A DNA stretch of 42,004 nucleotides from an uncultured Spirochaetaceae bacterium (lineage in GTDB: Bacteria > Spirochaetota > Spirochaetia > Sphaerochaetales > Sphaerochaetaceae): assembly GCA_944389105.1 (NCBI GenBank), contig CALXLD010000038.1, forward strand, positions 1-42,004, written 5' to 3'. The position numbers and the translations under genes were made by a program. A model generated the notes under the pieces. It was not told where the DNA came from. It did no database searches and saw only the letters and a list, made by a program, of their open reading frames with translations. Numbering within the stretch: position 1 is the first letter of the stretch; every line of letters starts with the position of its first letter. This document shows positions 34,328-41,866 of the stretch, in pieces.

Positions 34328-35778
34328 GTTACACCAAGACGTCTGAAGATCTCGGCATCCTCCTTCGTCATCTCGGTCAGCTGCTTGTGCCCGGTGTACT
34401 CTGAAATCCTGTAGATGTTGTTGCCTCTCCTGATGACCTCATCTGGAGAATACTCGTCCTTCATCCCTGCATCATCCATCGCACGGATGAGCCGGTAGAA
34501 ATACAGAAGAGCCACATGGTTTATGAAGCACTGTGCATCGATGGTCTCGTTGTCATGGGCATACAGCGGCTTCTTCACGACACTGTTCTTCATGTAGTCG
34601 AAGCAGTTCTCTATCTCCCATCGCTCCTTGTAGTCCAGATAGACTTCCTTCGCATTCCCCTCGAGGTTGCTCACGAACGAGAACACTCCTCTTCTCCTGT
34701 TGGAGAGGATGTCCTTGTCGGTGAGTGGAACCTCACCGTACTCCTTCTCCTGCCTCTCGGTGAAAAGCGAGTTGTATTCGGCCTTCCTGAAGTCGTCCTG
34801 GTAGATGAAGATCCTGTTGCCCCTGTCTCCCGTGGGGATGACCTTGTACCAGATGTTCCTTCCCTTGTAGGTGAAACGCCCGTCATAACGTCCGTCTCCA
34901 TCATGCTCGTCGAACGAGGGAGGAATCATGGTCGTGTTCTCCTGCAATGGAAGTATGAAGCGCAGCTTCTTTTCCATCAGGTAGGACAGGTTCGCCTTGG
35001 AATAGAAGCCCTTGTCCGCGATGATGATCGCATCCAGGCAGCTGCAGCGCCTTATCGTCTCCACGAATGCCGCCTTGTCAACCATCCTTCCTGGAAGCAC
35101 ACGGTAGAACACGGGTGCCCGCGATGTCCTGTCGAAGACATACAGCAGCCTGTACTGGTCATGGTACTGCGCCCTGCTGTTGTACCCCTTTGTCACATGG
35201 CTGTCCGATGTGCTGCACATGATGGACGTCCCGTCGAATATGAGCTTGTGCCCCTTGCGACAGAAACCCCTCATGAAGTCCTCCATGGCATCCTGTCTCA
35301 TGGATAGCTTCTCCAGCATACGCTTCACGGAGCTGTCACACACCCCTATGTCCGGATACACGTTGCTCAGCCAGGAATGTTCATAGTCGTACTTCATGGT
35401 CTTGCCCGTGCTGGAGAACACGAGGCGCAGAAGGGCATAGACCTCTATCTGCCGCCAGATGTCTGGAAACGAATACCTCAGAGCCTCTCCTATGTCAGCA
35501 CCCAGCTGGCGCAGCGTCTCGACCGCCCCGTAATGCCTTACATGGCTCTCGGTTCCCGGTTGATGATATGTGTCGATGTAGTACTGGTTGGCGATGAATC
35601 CTTCTTCTGGAACGATCTTGCCTATGCACCTGCCGGTCGTCTTCTGGGGCCTCCTCTTGTTCTCGTCCCATCTGGACGAGATCTCATATACGTAGTAATG
35701 CCCTCCGATGAACCTTACTTCTGTTGCTTTGCCAAGCCATGTTGGCCTCATCTTCCTTATCTCTTCTGGAATAGCCAT
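34315..35778 (-). CDS. DDE transposase, IS4 superfamily
   Basis: This 487-aa protein cuts and joins the IS ends. The DDE residues are visible: Asp in LIFDGTS near residue 181, Asp in IIIADKGFYS near 255, and Glu in a perfect YREK signature, Y-x2-R-x3-E-x6-K (YKERWEIENCFDYMK), near residue 388. That signature defines the IS4 superfamily; the N-terminus looks closest to the IS1634 type. GAGGTG precedes the ATG. The gene appears intact and is more GC-rich than the chromosomal genes to its left. Confidence 0.93.
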   Translation of the reverse strand: MAIPEEIRKMRPTWLGKATEVRFIGGHYYVYEISSRWDENKRRPQKTTGRCIGKIVPEEGFIANQYYIDTYHQPGTESHVRHYGAVETLRQLGADIGEALRYSFPDIWRQIEVYALLRLVFSSTGKTMKYDYEHSWLSNVYPDIGVCDSSVKRMLEKLSMRQDAMEDFMRGFCRKGHKLIFDGTSIMCSTSDSHVTKGYNSRAQYHDQYRLLYVFDRTSRAPVFYRVLPGRMVDKAAFVETIRRCSCLDAIIIADKGFYSKANLSYLMEKKLRFILPLQENTTMIPPSFDEHDGDGRYDGRFTYKGRNIWYKVIPTGDRGNRIFIYQDDFRKAEYNSLFTERQEKEYGEVPLTDKDILSNRRRGVFSFVSNLEGNAKEVYLDYKERWEIENCFDYMKNSVVKKPLYAHDNETIDAQCFINHVALLYFYRLIRAMDDAGMKDEYSPDEVIRRGNNIYRISEYTGHKQLTEMTKEDAEIFRRLGVTLLA

Positions 35779-35975
35779 GGAACACCTCTTCTATTACCGT
35801 AATATCACGTTAATATCGAGGATTTTGCAAGCCTTTTCTATCGGCTAAATCCGTTATCTGAAGCATTCTGGCAGAGATCTTGCCCAATCTGGGGGTGTTT
35901 GAAGACAAGCGAAAAGGCCCATCGGAACCAGAGGACGGGCATTCGATGATGAATGATGGCGATTTAGCCGCCGTT

Positions 35976-36006
35976 CCTATCGGCGTAATTCACGAGGAGT
36001 TTGTGT
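35976..36006. repeat. Right terminal inverted repeat of the IS4-type element
   Basis: It ends with ACGAGGAGTTTGTGT, the exact reverse complement of the left outer end. The DUF3800 remnant begins at this junction. Confidence 0.85.
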
Positions 36007-36534
36007 ATAAACTGTGATGTTCCTTTCATTCATACATCGCCCCTTATAAGGCAGGATGAACCTTTTGCACATTTATCCGGGTATGAAAGGAAGAAGATAT
36101 TCAGAGCATTTGCCAGATTCGTAGAACTACTTCCAATTACCTATACGACTTTCCAAGTAACCAAAACTATCTATCAGAACAACAAACAAATAGAAGTAAC
36201 TTTTGAACATCAGATAAGGAATTTCATAGAGGAAAGGCTTGAATACTTTCAGGGATTCGAGAAGATTGTCGTGTATTATGACTGCGGTCAGTCCTTCATA
36301 AGCCGTATTCTAAGAGGTACATTAGGAAAGATATTAGGCAGCAGAATGGATTTCCGTACAGCTTATCAGAAAGACTACAGACTCCTGCAAGTTGCTGATT
36401 ATATCTGCACTTTGGAGCAATCCAAAGTCAGATGGGATAATGATAATCCAACCAAGTCAGAGCAGGTGTTCTTCCTCTCTAGGCAGAAGTTCTTACAGAA
36501 CTACTATCGAAAGATAGTCAAGAAACATATCTGA
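36001..36534 (+). pseudogene. DUF3800 protein, 5' end missing
   Basis: About 177 codons match the C-terminal two thirds of DUF3800 proteins: IVVYYDCGQSF, then the family block DYRLLQVADYICTLEQSK and the end FLSRQKFLQNYYRK. The N-terminal part with the DESG-type acidic motif is absent; the frame runs back into the IS right repeat and reaches a stop at 35986. The only possible start is a TTG inside the inverted repeat. The missing 5' part is not on the other side of the IS. DUF3800 genes are common in mobile regions; their function is not settled. Confidence 0.7.
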
Positions 36535-36566
36535 AGACCGTAATCACCCTCCCCATTTTTCTCTGA

Positions 36567-36839
36567 TATGCATTTCTGAAAGTTCAGTCTTTTCTGGTTC
36601 CTCCACTGAAGCCATTCTCCAGCAGCTTCTCGCTGCTTGTTCCCAACGCTGCGGCAAGGACTGCGACTGGAAAGGCGCAGTGCATATCGCTTTTCTGGGG
36701 CTTCATTGTGCTGATTCCCACTGCATTCATCCTCTCATTCCTCTTCGGAATGGCAGGTGTGTGGTGCGTCTATCCTGCATCGGAGGGCATCGTCGCGATC
36801 ATCGGTGCGTTGACGCTTGGAAGAAGCCATGGACTGTAG
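36567..36839 (+). pseudogene. C-terminal remnant of a MATE-type transporter
   Basis: This reading frame has no start codon of its own and covers most of the 334-nt gap after DUF3800. From about 36633 it reads like the last two helices of a MATE efflux protein: ATGKAQCISLFWGF, then IVLIPTAFILSFLFGMAGVW, then YPASEGIVAIIGALTLGR. It ends in TAG just before a strong hairpin. The N-terminal roughly 350 residues are missing, so this is a fragment left by deletion. Assignment to MATE is by pattern only. Confidence 0.55.
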
Positions 36840-36860
36840 GATCATCCCGCAGTCCATGGC
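36826..36860. terminator. 11-bp perfect hairpin after the MATE remnant and the SAM-hydrolase operon
   Basis: GCCATGGACTG (36826-36836) and CAGTCCATGGC (36850-36860) form a perfect 11-bp stem with a 13-nt loop. It overlaps the remnant's stop on the plus strand and lies 9 nt after the end of the minus-strand operon. The following T-richness is modest on the plus strand (TCTTCATTTCC) and weak on the minus strand. Confidence 0.65.
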
Positions 36861-36868
36861 GTGGGTCT

Positions 36869-37717
36869 TCATTTCCTTCTTATCGTGAGCTTGTAGAGCT
36901 TTCCCTGCTGGATGGAGTAGGTGCGTGCGAAGTTCGTCATATTCAGGGCAAGTCCCAGAAACAGCGCCACTTCGCGGTAGAGCAGAGGCTCGCCGTAGCC
37001 TACATCCCCATATGTCCTGCAGAACTTGACGGGAGCGGAGAACACGACATTGCCTTCATCGTCCTCCAAGGTCGTGTCCAGCATCGAATAGAGCTCGAAT
37101 CCTGCCTTCGAGAACTCCTTGTTCGGGATGTTCGTCGTCAGGATGCCGAAGTCGTTGTCCTTGCTTCCAGATGCGTAGCCCTGGACGAATCCATCCTCGA
37201 CTGTGTAGGGAGGGATATCGTACTTCACGATCTCATCGGTGCTGTATTCCGGCCCGACCTCCTCGAAGGAGATGATTCCGGAAGCGAGGCGGGCTGCGGT
37301 GTATGAGAATACGTCGCGGCCATGGAAGACATCGACATCCTCGCTGTCCGGGTAGCGATTGAACGACATGTCTATCTCCCTGATGGCCTTGATGCCATAG
37401 AGCATCGCTACCTTCGTGAGCGTACCGTTGTCCGGGGTCACGATGTATGATCCGTTTTCCGTCAGCGCAACAGAGCCTTTCCTCTTCGTTCCAACGCCTG
37501 GATCCACGACGGAGACGAACACCGTCCCATCCGGCCAGCATGGAAGCGCCAGCGACAGGCAGTCCGATGCCTGCGTTATGCAGAAAGGCGTGATGATGTG
37601 GCTGATGTCGTAGATCTCGAGATCGCTGTCGACCTTCTTCACTACTCCATGCATGCAGCTTACGAGTGCGGAGTCGATGCCGAAATCCGATTGCATTACG
37701 ATCGATGGCTTCTTCAT
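36869..37717 (-). CDS. SAM hydroxide adenosyltransferase (DUF62), copy 2
   Basis: Family members use water or hydroxide to split S-adenosylmethionine into adenosine and methionine; fluorinase and chlorinase are relatives. The 282-aa protein has the N-terminal MQSDFG motif, the VDPGVG loop, the TPDNGTL loop and FHGRDVF. The triad described for hydrolytic members is present: Asp72, Arg79 (seven residues later) and His132. This argues for hydrolysis rather than halogenation. The C-terminal barrel (about 165-282) is complete. It follows copy 1 in a TGATATG junction, and the two proteins are clearly diverged paralogues. It is last in the operon. Confidence 0.9.
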   Translation of the reverse strand: MKKPSIVMQSDFGIDSALVSCMHGVVKKVDSDLEIYDISHIITPFCITQASDCLSLALPCWPDGTVFVSVVDPGVGTKRKGSVALTENGSYIVTPDNGTLTKVAMLYGIKAIREIDMSFNRYPDSEDVDVFHGRDVFSYTAARLASGIISFEEVGPEYSTDEIVKYDIPPYTVEDGFVQGYASGSKDNDFGILTTNIPNKEFSKAGFELYSMLDTTLEDDEGNVVFSAPVKFCRTYGDVGYGEPLLYREVALFLGLALNMTNFARTYSIQQGKLYKLTIRRK

Positions 37718-37718
37718 A

Positions 37719-38570
37719 TCATTCTCCTTTCTTCGTGAAGCTTATAGTCCATTCCGGACCTGAGCCGAATGTGTATGCATCGCAGATGTTGTTGAAGTTC
37801 CTCGCAATCTGCAGCGTCAGCGTCTCGCTGATCATGGCGAAGATCTCATTGCGCTCCACATAGCCGAAGCTCTTCTCGTATCTGATCGCCTGATCGAATA
37901 CCGTGTCTTCGCCGTGCTTCACGACGCATCTGACCCAATCCCCATACCTGACGCCGATCTCACCGATCATCTCATGGGGGATATTGCTGCAGATGAGGCC
38001 GAAGTGCCTGTCGGCCGATTCAAGCATGCCGGTCACCGTTCCATCGACGACCTTCGGTTCGATCATCTCGTGGACGATGATCTCTGCAGGATCATATGCA
38101 GGACCAACCTCTTCGTACGTGATCTTCCCTGAGGCGAACTTCGCAGCGCAGTAGGCGAAGAGATCGCGGCCATGGAAGATCGAGCACGCCTTCGTCTGAA
38201 CGAGCCTGTTGCGCTCCTCGTCGATCGTCCTGACCTCATCGATTCCGATGTATTTTGCTAGATGGGTCAATGTGCCGTTGTCTGGTGTCACGACGTAGCT
38301 GCCGTTGCTGAGCTTCGCGACCGAGGCCCTTCTATCCGTGCCGACGCCTGGATCCACCACCGAGATGAAGATAGTGCCTGCAGGCCAGAACGGCACCGTG
38401 TAATAGAGGCAGAACGAAGCTTCATAGGTATCGAATGGAGTCACGTCATGATTGAGCTCGAATGTCGTAAGATCCGGATCTACATCATGGATCACTCCTT
38501 CCATCGTCGCTACTGCTATTCCTTTTCCAAAATCCGTTTGGATGACTATGAATGGCTTCCTTTTCTCCAT
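37719..38570 (-). CDS. SAM hydroxide adenosyltransferase (DUF62), copy 1
   Basis: The 283-aa paralogue of the next gene has the same landmarks: IQTDFG at residue 10, VDPGVGTDRR, TPDNGTL and IFHGRDLF. The triad is Asp73, Arg80 and His133. The family usually forms homotrimers with the active site at the subunit interface; two co-translated copies could instead form mixed trimers, which is speculation. It starts 3 nt after the transporter stop. No signal peptide is seen, so it acts in the cytoplasm on internal or imported substrate. Confidence 0.9.
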   Translation of the reverse strand: MEKRKPFIVIQTDFGKGIAVATMEGVIHDVDPDLTTFELNHDVTPFDTYEASFCLYYTVPFWPAGTIFISVVDPGVGTDRRASVAKLSNGSYVVTPDNGTLTHLAKYIGIDEVRTIDEERNRLVQTKACSIFHGRDLFAYCAAKFASGKITYEEVGPAYDPAEIIVHEMIEPKVVDGTVTGMLESADRHFGLICSNIPHEMIGEIGVRYGDWVRCVVKHGEDTVFDQAIRYEKSFGYVERNEIFAMISETLTLQIARNFNNICDAYTFGSGPEWTISFTKKGE

Positions 38571-38573
38571 TTC

Positions 38574-39944
38574 TCATTTCCTCCTTTCCTCGAGAATGGT
38601 ACATATCTCAGCCATCTTCTCCTTGCTGAGTGGTGATAAGGACATCGCTATGGCTGAGATGATCATGAATATGCCAGGAAGAAGCGTGAACATGTTGTCG
38701 ATCGATGACAGCGCACTCTGCGTTTGAACGGCAGCCTCCGCATCGAACCCGCTGTGCTGGAGCATGAGCCCCATTACAAGGGAGGCCACGGCTCCGCCGA
38801 GCTTGAGCAGGAATGAATAGAATGACATATGCACTCCATCCTTCCTCACACCAGTCTTCGCCTCATCGTAGTCGATGCAGTCGTAGACGAGATTGAAGAT
38901 GAACATCCAGTAGCATGCCGTTCCGATGGCGACGAGCACAGCGTATAAGATAGCTGCTGTGAGACTTCCAAGTCCTATGAAGCGGGTTGCGACCATAACA
39001 GCACCAGAGAGTCCCAGACATGCCACATAGAGCTTCTTCTTGTCCCACGAAAGGCCGAGCTTGACGAAGAGCGGGATGGTGACGATTGATACGACTGTGT
39101 TTGATAGGAAGAGAGCGCTTGCAGATGTTTCGGTAAGGCCCATCCTGTAGATTACATAGTACATCAGATTGGCATTGTAGAATGCAGTGTAGACATTGAA
39201 GCAGAGCGCCGCGCAGATGAGGAGGATGTATGGCTTGTTCTTCATCACCTGGCCGATCTGGGAGAACAGCGTGCGGAATGATTCCGATTCAGGAGCTGTG
39301 TCCATGGGTTCGCAGCCTCTTGTGATCCTCCACGACAGCAGTATCGTCGCGATTACGATCACGCAGAGGAAGATTGCCGCCGTGTTCCATGCACTCGCCT
39401 CCGAGATGCCTGCTGCAACGAGCTTGCCGACCATGAAAGTGACGACGGTGCCGCAGAAGAAGTTGCCGATGAATGAGAACACCTGTCTGATGCCTGCAAG
39501 CTTGGTGCGGTCGTCATCGGTGCGGCAGATGATCGATCCAAGGGAGTAGTAGGGGATGTTGAACCATGTGTACGCGGTCCAGAAGACGAGTACAAGCACG
39601 AGGTAGTAGATGTTCTTCACGGTAACCGAGGCATCGATCTTGGTGAAGAGCAGTACGATCGATACTCCAAGCGGTATGGAAGATGCCAGTATCATCGGGC
39701 GCCTCCTGCCATACTTGCAGCGCGAGATGTCCACCGTGATTCCGCAGATGGGGTCGGTGACGGCATCCCATGCGATCGCGATGGAGATGATCACGCCGCT
39801 CATCGCCGGGGATATTCCTGCGATCGTCGTGAGATAGAACGAAAGAAAGCTGTAGATGAAGCCATATGCCGTGTAATCGCCGCAGGCTCCAATCGAGTAG
39901 CCAATCAGCTTCCCGAGCGGAAGCGATCCCGTATCCTTGCTCAT
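38574..39944 (-). CDS. GPH-family (MelB-type) cation symporter
   Basis: The 456-aa protein has about 12 membrane helices and the hallmarks of the glycoside-pentoside-hexuronide family. The N-terminus is KLIGYSIGACGDYTAYG; the cation-site region is AIAWDAVTDPICG, near residue 60; and the loop RCKYGRRRPMI follows. The C-terminal half contains YDEAKTGVRKDGVHMSFYSFLLKLGGA, here quoted as YDEAKTG and GVHMSFYSF, typical of GPH. I chose the ATG at 39944, preceded by GGAGG and overlapping the GNAT stop as ATGA. Its position with two SAM hydrolases suggests a nucleoside-like or methylated substrate, but this is inference. Confidence 0.9.
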   Translation of the reverse strand: MSKDTGSLPLGKLIGYSIGACGDYTAYGFIYSFLSFYLTTIAGISPAMSGVIISIAIAWDAVTDPICGITVDISRCKYGRRRPMILASSIPLGVSIVLLFTKIDASVTVKNIYYLVLVLVFWTAYTWFNIPYYSLGSIICRTDDDRTKLAGIRQVFSFIGNFFCGTVVTFMVGKLVAAGISEASAWNTAAIFLCVIVIATILLSWRITRGCEPMDTAPESESFRTLFSQIGQVMKNKPYILLICAALCFNVYTAFYNANLMYYVIYRMGLTETSASALFLSNTVVSIVTIPLFVKLGLSWDKKKLYVACLGLSGAVMVATRFIGLGSLTAAILYAVLVAIGTACYWMFIFNLVYDCIDYDEAKTGVRKDGVHMSFYSFLLKLGGAVASLVMGLMLQHSGFDAEAAVQTQSALSSIDNMFTLLPGIFMIISAIAMSLSPLSKEKMAEICTILEERRK

Positions 39945-40693
39945 TGATCCTCCTTTTCCGGTGCCATGATGCACCAGGTACCTATATCCACAAAGCCTGA
40001 ATCGGCGAATAGGTTCTCATCGCCGGAGGTGAATACCTCCAGCTTCTTGCCCGCAGCCGCATAGATGCTCGAAAGTGCAGATACCAATGCATGGGCGACG
40101 CCCTGATGCCTGTGGTCTGGCCGGACGCAAAGCCCTCCGACCATTGCGGTCATGCCATTGTCTCCGGCGCTGTTTATATGCGCGAAGATACCTTCTGAGT
40201 CCTCAGTGAAGAGATGGATTCCATCATCCGTCTCGATACGCTCCCTGATCATCTCTTCTGAATAGAGGTCCTTGAGCCCTTCCTCCATCGAAAGGAATCC
40301 GTATATCCTCCCAGCATCCTCAGCTTTTGCCACGGTATATGAGATTTGTGCAGGTGCGATTACGCCTTCAGCTATCATCAGCCGCTTCGTGGTCCTCTTC
40401 CATCCTGAGCCGATCTCCAGCGTCTCGATGTCTTCAGGCAGACCCATTATCGCGGTGATTCCGCAGTCGGATACGAGCCTTGTCAGATCTTGGCCTTGGA
40501 TTCCGACCTTTCCGGCGGCTATGAGGGTCCCGTGGAATCTGAGGAGCAGCCCGCCATCGGATATCAGGAAAAAATGATTGTCGGATTCGACGCCGTAATG
40601 CTCAAGATCCGCCAGCATGAAAGGGTCGGTTCCTCCACGCGATGCCAAGAACGACCTGATCAGCTCCTCATCTTTCCCTGATGCTCTCCTCAT
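39941..40693 (-). CDS. GNAT-family N-acetyltransferase
   Basis: The 250-aa protein has an unrecognised N-terminal half and a C-terminal GNAT domain. The acetyl-CoA binding motif A is clear (VGGLCVRPDHRHQGVAHALV, near residue 190), with the Arg-x-x-Gly-x-Ala pattern intact. It is the first gene of the four-gene operon GNAT, transporter and two SAM hydrolases. AAGGAGA lies about 7 nt upstream. The acetyl acceptor is unknown; it may be the compound that the transporter handles. Confidence 0.85.
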   Translation of the reverse strand: MRRASGKDEELIRSFLASRGGTDPFMLADLEHYGVESDNHFFLISDGGLLLRFHGTLIAAGKVGIQGQDLTRLVSDCGITAIMGLPEDIETLEIGSGWKRTTKRLMIAEGVIAPAQISYTVAKAEDAGRIYGFLSMEEGLKDLYSEEMIRERIETDDGIHLFTEDSEGIFAHINSAGDNGMTAMVGGLCVRPDHRHQGVAHALVSALSSIYAAAGKKLEVFTSGDENLFADSGFVDIGTWCIMAPEKEDQ

Positions 40694-40716
40694 CTAAGCT
40701 CTCCTTGAAAAGGTGT

Positions 40717-40742
40717 ACAAGATATCAACTTGTTCAACAAGT
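40717..40742. promoter_or_regulatory. Operator-like palindromes between the GNAT operon and the GntR gene
   Basis: A perfect 7-1-7 palindrome ACTTGTT-C-AACAAGT occupies 40728-40742, and a further half-site ACAAG at 40717-40721 forms a second inverted pair with the CTTGT at 40729-40733. The site lies 24-49 nt upstream of the GNAT start, where it would overlap that operon's promoter. It is the natural target for the neighbouring GntR/UTRA protein. Confidence 0.65.
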
Positions 40743-40784
40743 AAGATTCTATGGGAGGTTCTCCGATCTGTCAAATTGATTTTC

Positions 40785-40813
40785 TTGGAGATTCGATGCC
40801 TTGGTGCTATCCT
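40785..40813 (+). promoter_or_regulatory. Putative promoter of the GntR gene
   Basis: TTGGAG (40785-40790), a 17-nt spacer and TATCCT (40808-40813) lie just upstream of the ATG at 40829, with AGGGA between as a weak ribosome site. Confidence 0.5.
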
Positions 40814-40828
40814 TAGGGAAGAAACGAG

Positions 40829-41545
40829 ATGGCAGGCAAGGTAGAAGAAGGAAGGATCCCAGCTTATTTGGGCATATACAACAGGTTATATACGGATATC
40901 ATCAGCGGGCTTTATGATGAAGCCAGAATACTTCCCGGCGAGAATGTGCTTGCGCAGAAGTATGGTGTGAGCCGCAACACGCTTCGCCAGGCCTTGGCCA
41001 TATTGATGGAGGATGGCCTTATAAGGCGCAGTCAGGGCAGGGAGACCGAAATAGTCCCACGCCGTTCCAGCTGTGTGGTCTCCCGCAAGGCCAATCCTCT
41101 TGTTACACAAGCGAAGGAGAAGATCGAGAGGATCGAGAGCGTCTACAATTTCGGTCTTCCTACGGATATAGCTAAGGAGAAGCTCCATCTTACGGATAGC
41201 GCGGTCGTGCTGGCTGTGGACAGCGTATACTTCACCTCTTCCGGCGCCGTAGGCTATTCTTTCGTGCAGGTGCCTGTGAACATACTCGAGCGCATCGGTA
41301 AGAACATAAGGGAGTCAGGTGCGGTCGAAGCCTTGGTCTCCTCCGATATCTTCTCCATATCCGAGCACTGGGACTATATGATCCGACTTGTGAAGGCGAA
41401 CAGCACCGAAGCTAAGTTCCTCCGCGTGGATGAGGATACGGACCTCCTTCTCTTCGAGCTGATCCTCTCCGACAGCAATGGCAGCATCGCCAGATGCAAG
41501 CTCTACTTCCTTCCACAGCACTATGCTCTTGTATTCCATGTCTGA
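40829..41545 (+). CDS. GntR-family transcriptional regulator, HutC/UTRA type
   Basis: The 238-aa protein has an N-terminal winged helix-turn-helix (residues about 12-80), with the GntR landmarks LPGENVLAQKYGVSRNTLRQAL and EDGLIRRSQGRET, given here as positions 36-73. A UTRA ligand-binding domain follows (about 95-235). It is divergent from the GNAT-transporter-SAM hydrolase operon and separated from it by 135 nt containing a perfect palindrome. By analogy with other HutC-type repressors it probably represses that operon until a small ligand binds. The ligand is unknown. Confidence 0.92.
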   Translation: MAGKVEEGRIPAYLGIYNRLYTDIISGLYDEARILPGENVLAQKYGVSRNTLRQALAILMEDGLIRRSQGRETEIVPRRSSCVVSRKANPLVTQAKEKIERIESVYNFGLPTDIAKEKLHLTDSAVVLAVDSVYFTSSGAVGYSFVQVPVNILERIGKNIRESGAVEALVSSDIFSISEHWDYMIRLVKANSTEAKFLRVDEDTDLLLFELILSDSNGSIARCKLYFLPQHYALVFHV

Positions 41546-41554
41546 TAAGTTGGC

Positions 41555-41866
41555 ATGATCCGTGGCCTGCGGCGTATAGCAGGTATGGAAGCATATGATA
41601 CTATAGTCGACGATATGAGGGAGATAACCACGGATTCGGCGGATTTCGAGCATATCAGGAAGCACAATCTGCTGTATGTCGACAAGACGATGTACGCTTA
41701 TGAGCTGATCAGGTCGGAAGCGCGGCGCTTCTTCTTCCTTTCGCGTCCGCGGAGGTATGGGAAATCGCTGTTCTGCTCCACGCTGCATGCGATCTTCGAC
41801 GGCAGACGCGACCTGTTCACTGGATTGCATATCGCAGAGCATACGGATTATGAACTAACCCCCTGA
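41555..41866 (+). pseudogene. AAA-ATPase-like (PF09820-type) gene, interrupted by an IS3-family element
   Basis: The 5' end of a gene of the AAA-ATPase-like/PD-(D/E)XK family, whose members are usually about 500 aa. The typical start is visible (FEHIRKHNLLYVDKTMYAYELI, here residues about 31-52), followed by the P-loop FLSRPRRYGKS near residue 62. Only about 99 codons remain; at 41851 the frame enters the IS end and stops five codons later. The start may be the ATG at 41555 or one of two later in-frame ATGs; none has a good ribosome site. Such ATPases of unknown function are abundant and multi-copy in some gut bacteria. Confidence 0.75.

Larger units (their letters stand above)
34297..36006. 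mobile_element. Complete IS4-superfamily insertion sequence, 1710 bp
   Basis: The ends are imperfect inverted repeats of about 31 bp (34297-34327 and 35976-36006) whose outer 15 bp, ACACAAACTCCTCGT, are identical. One transposase gene fills most of it, and its stop codon lies inside the left repeat. The 200 nt between the transposase start and the right end is non-coding. It holds a 10-bp inverted repeat CGGCTAAATC (35842-35851)/GATTTAGCCG (35961-35970) that could form a hairpin shielding the transposase from outside transcription. No target-site duplication is visible in the flanks. Confidence 0.88.

Noticed and set aside
34516..35307. 263-codon plus-strand frame opposite the transposase
   Set aside because: It is antisense to an intact DDE transposase with clear motifs, has no recognisable domain, and arises from GC-rich codon use.
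36680..37306. 208-codon plus-strand frame across the MATE remnant and the second SAM hydrolase
   Set aside because: It is in a different frame from the MATE-like reading and antisense to a complete SAM hydrolase.
36869..38570. Possible fluorinase or chlorinase pair
   Set aside because: Both proteins keep the Asp-Arg-His set of hydrolytic members and I see no halogenase-type loop insertion, so SAM hydrolysis is the better call.
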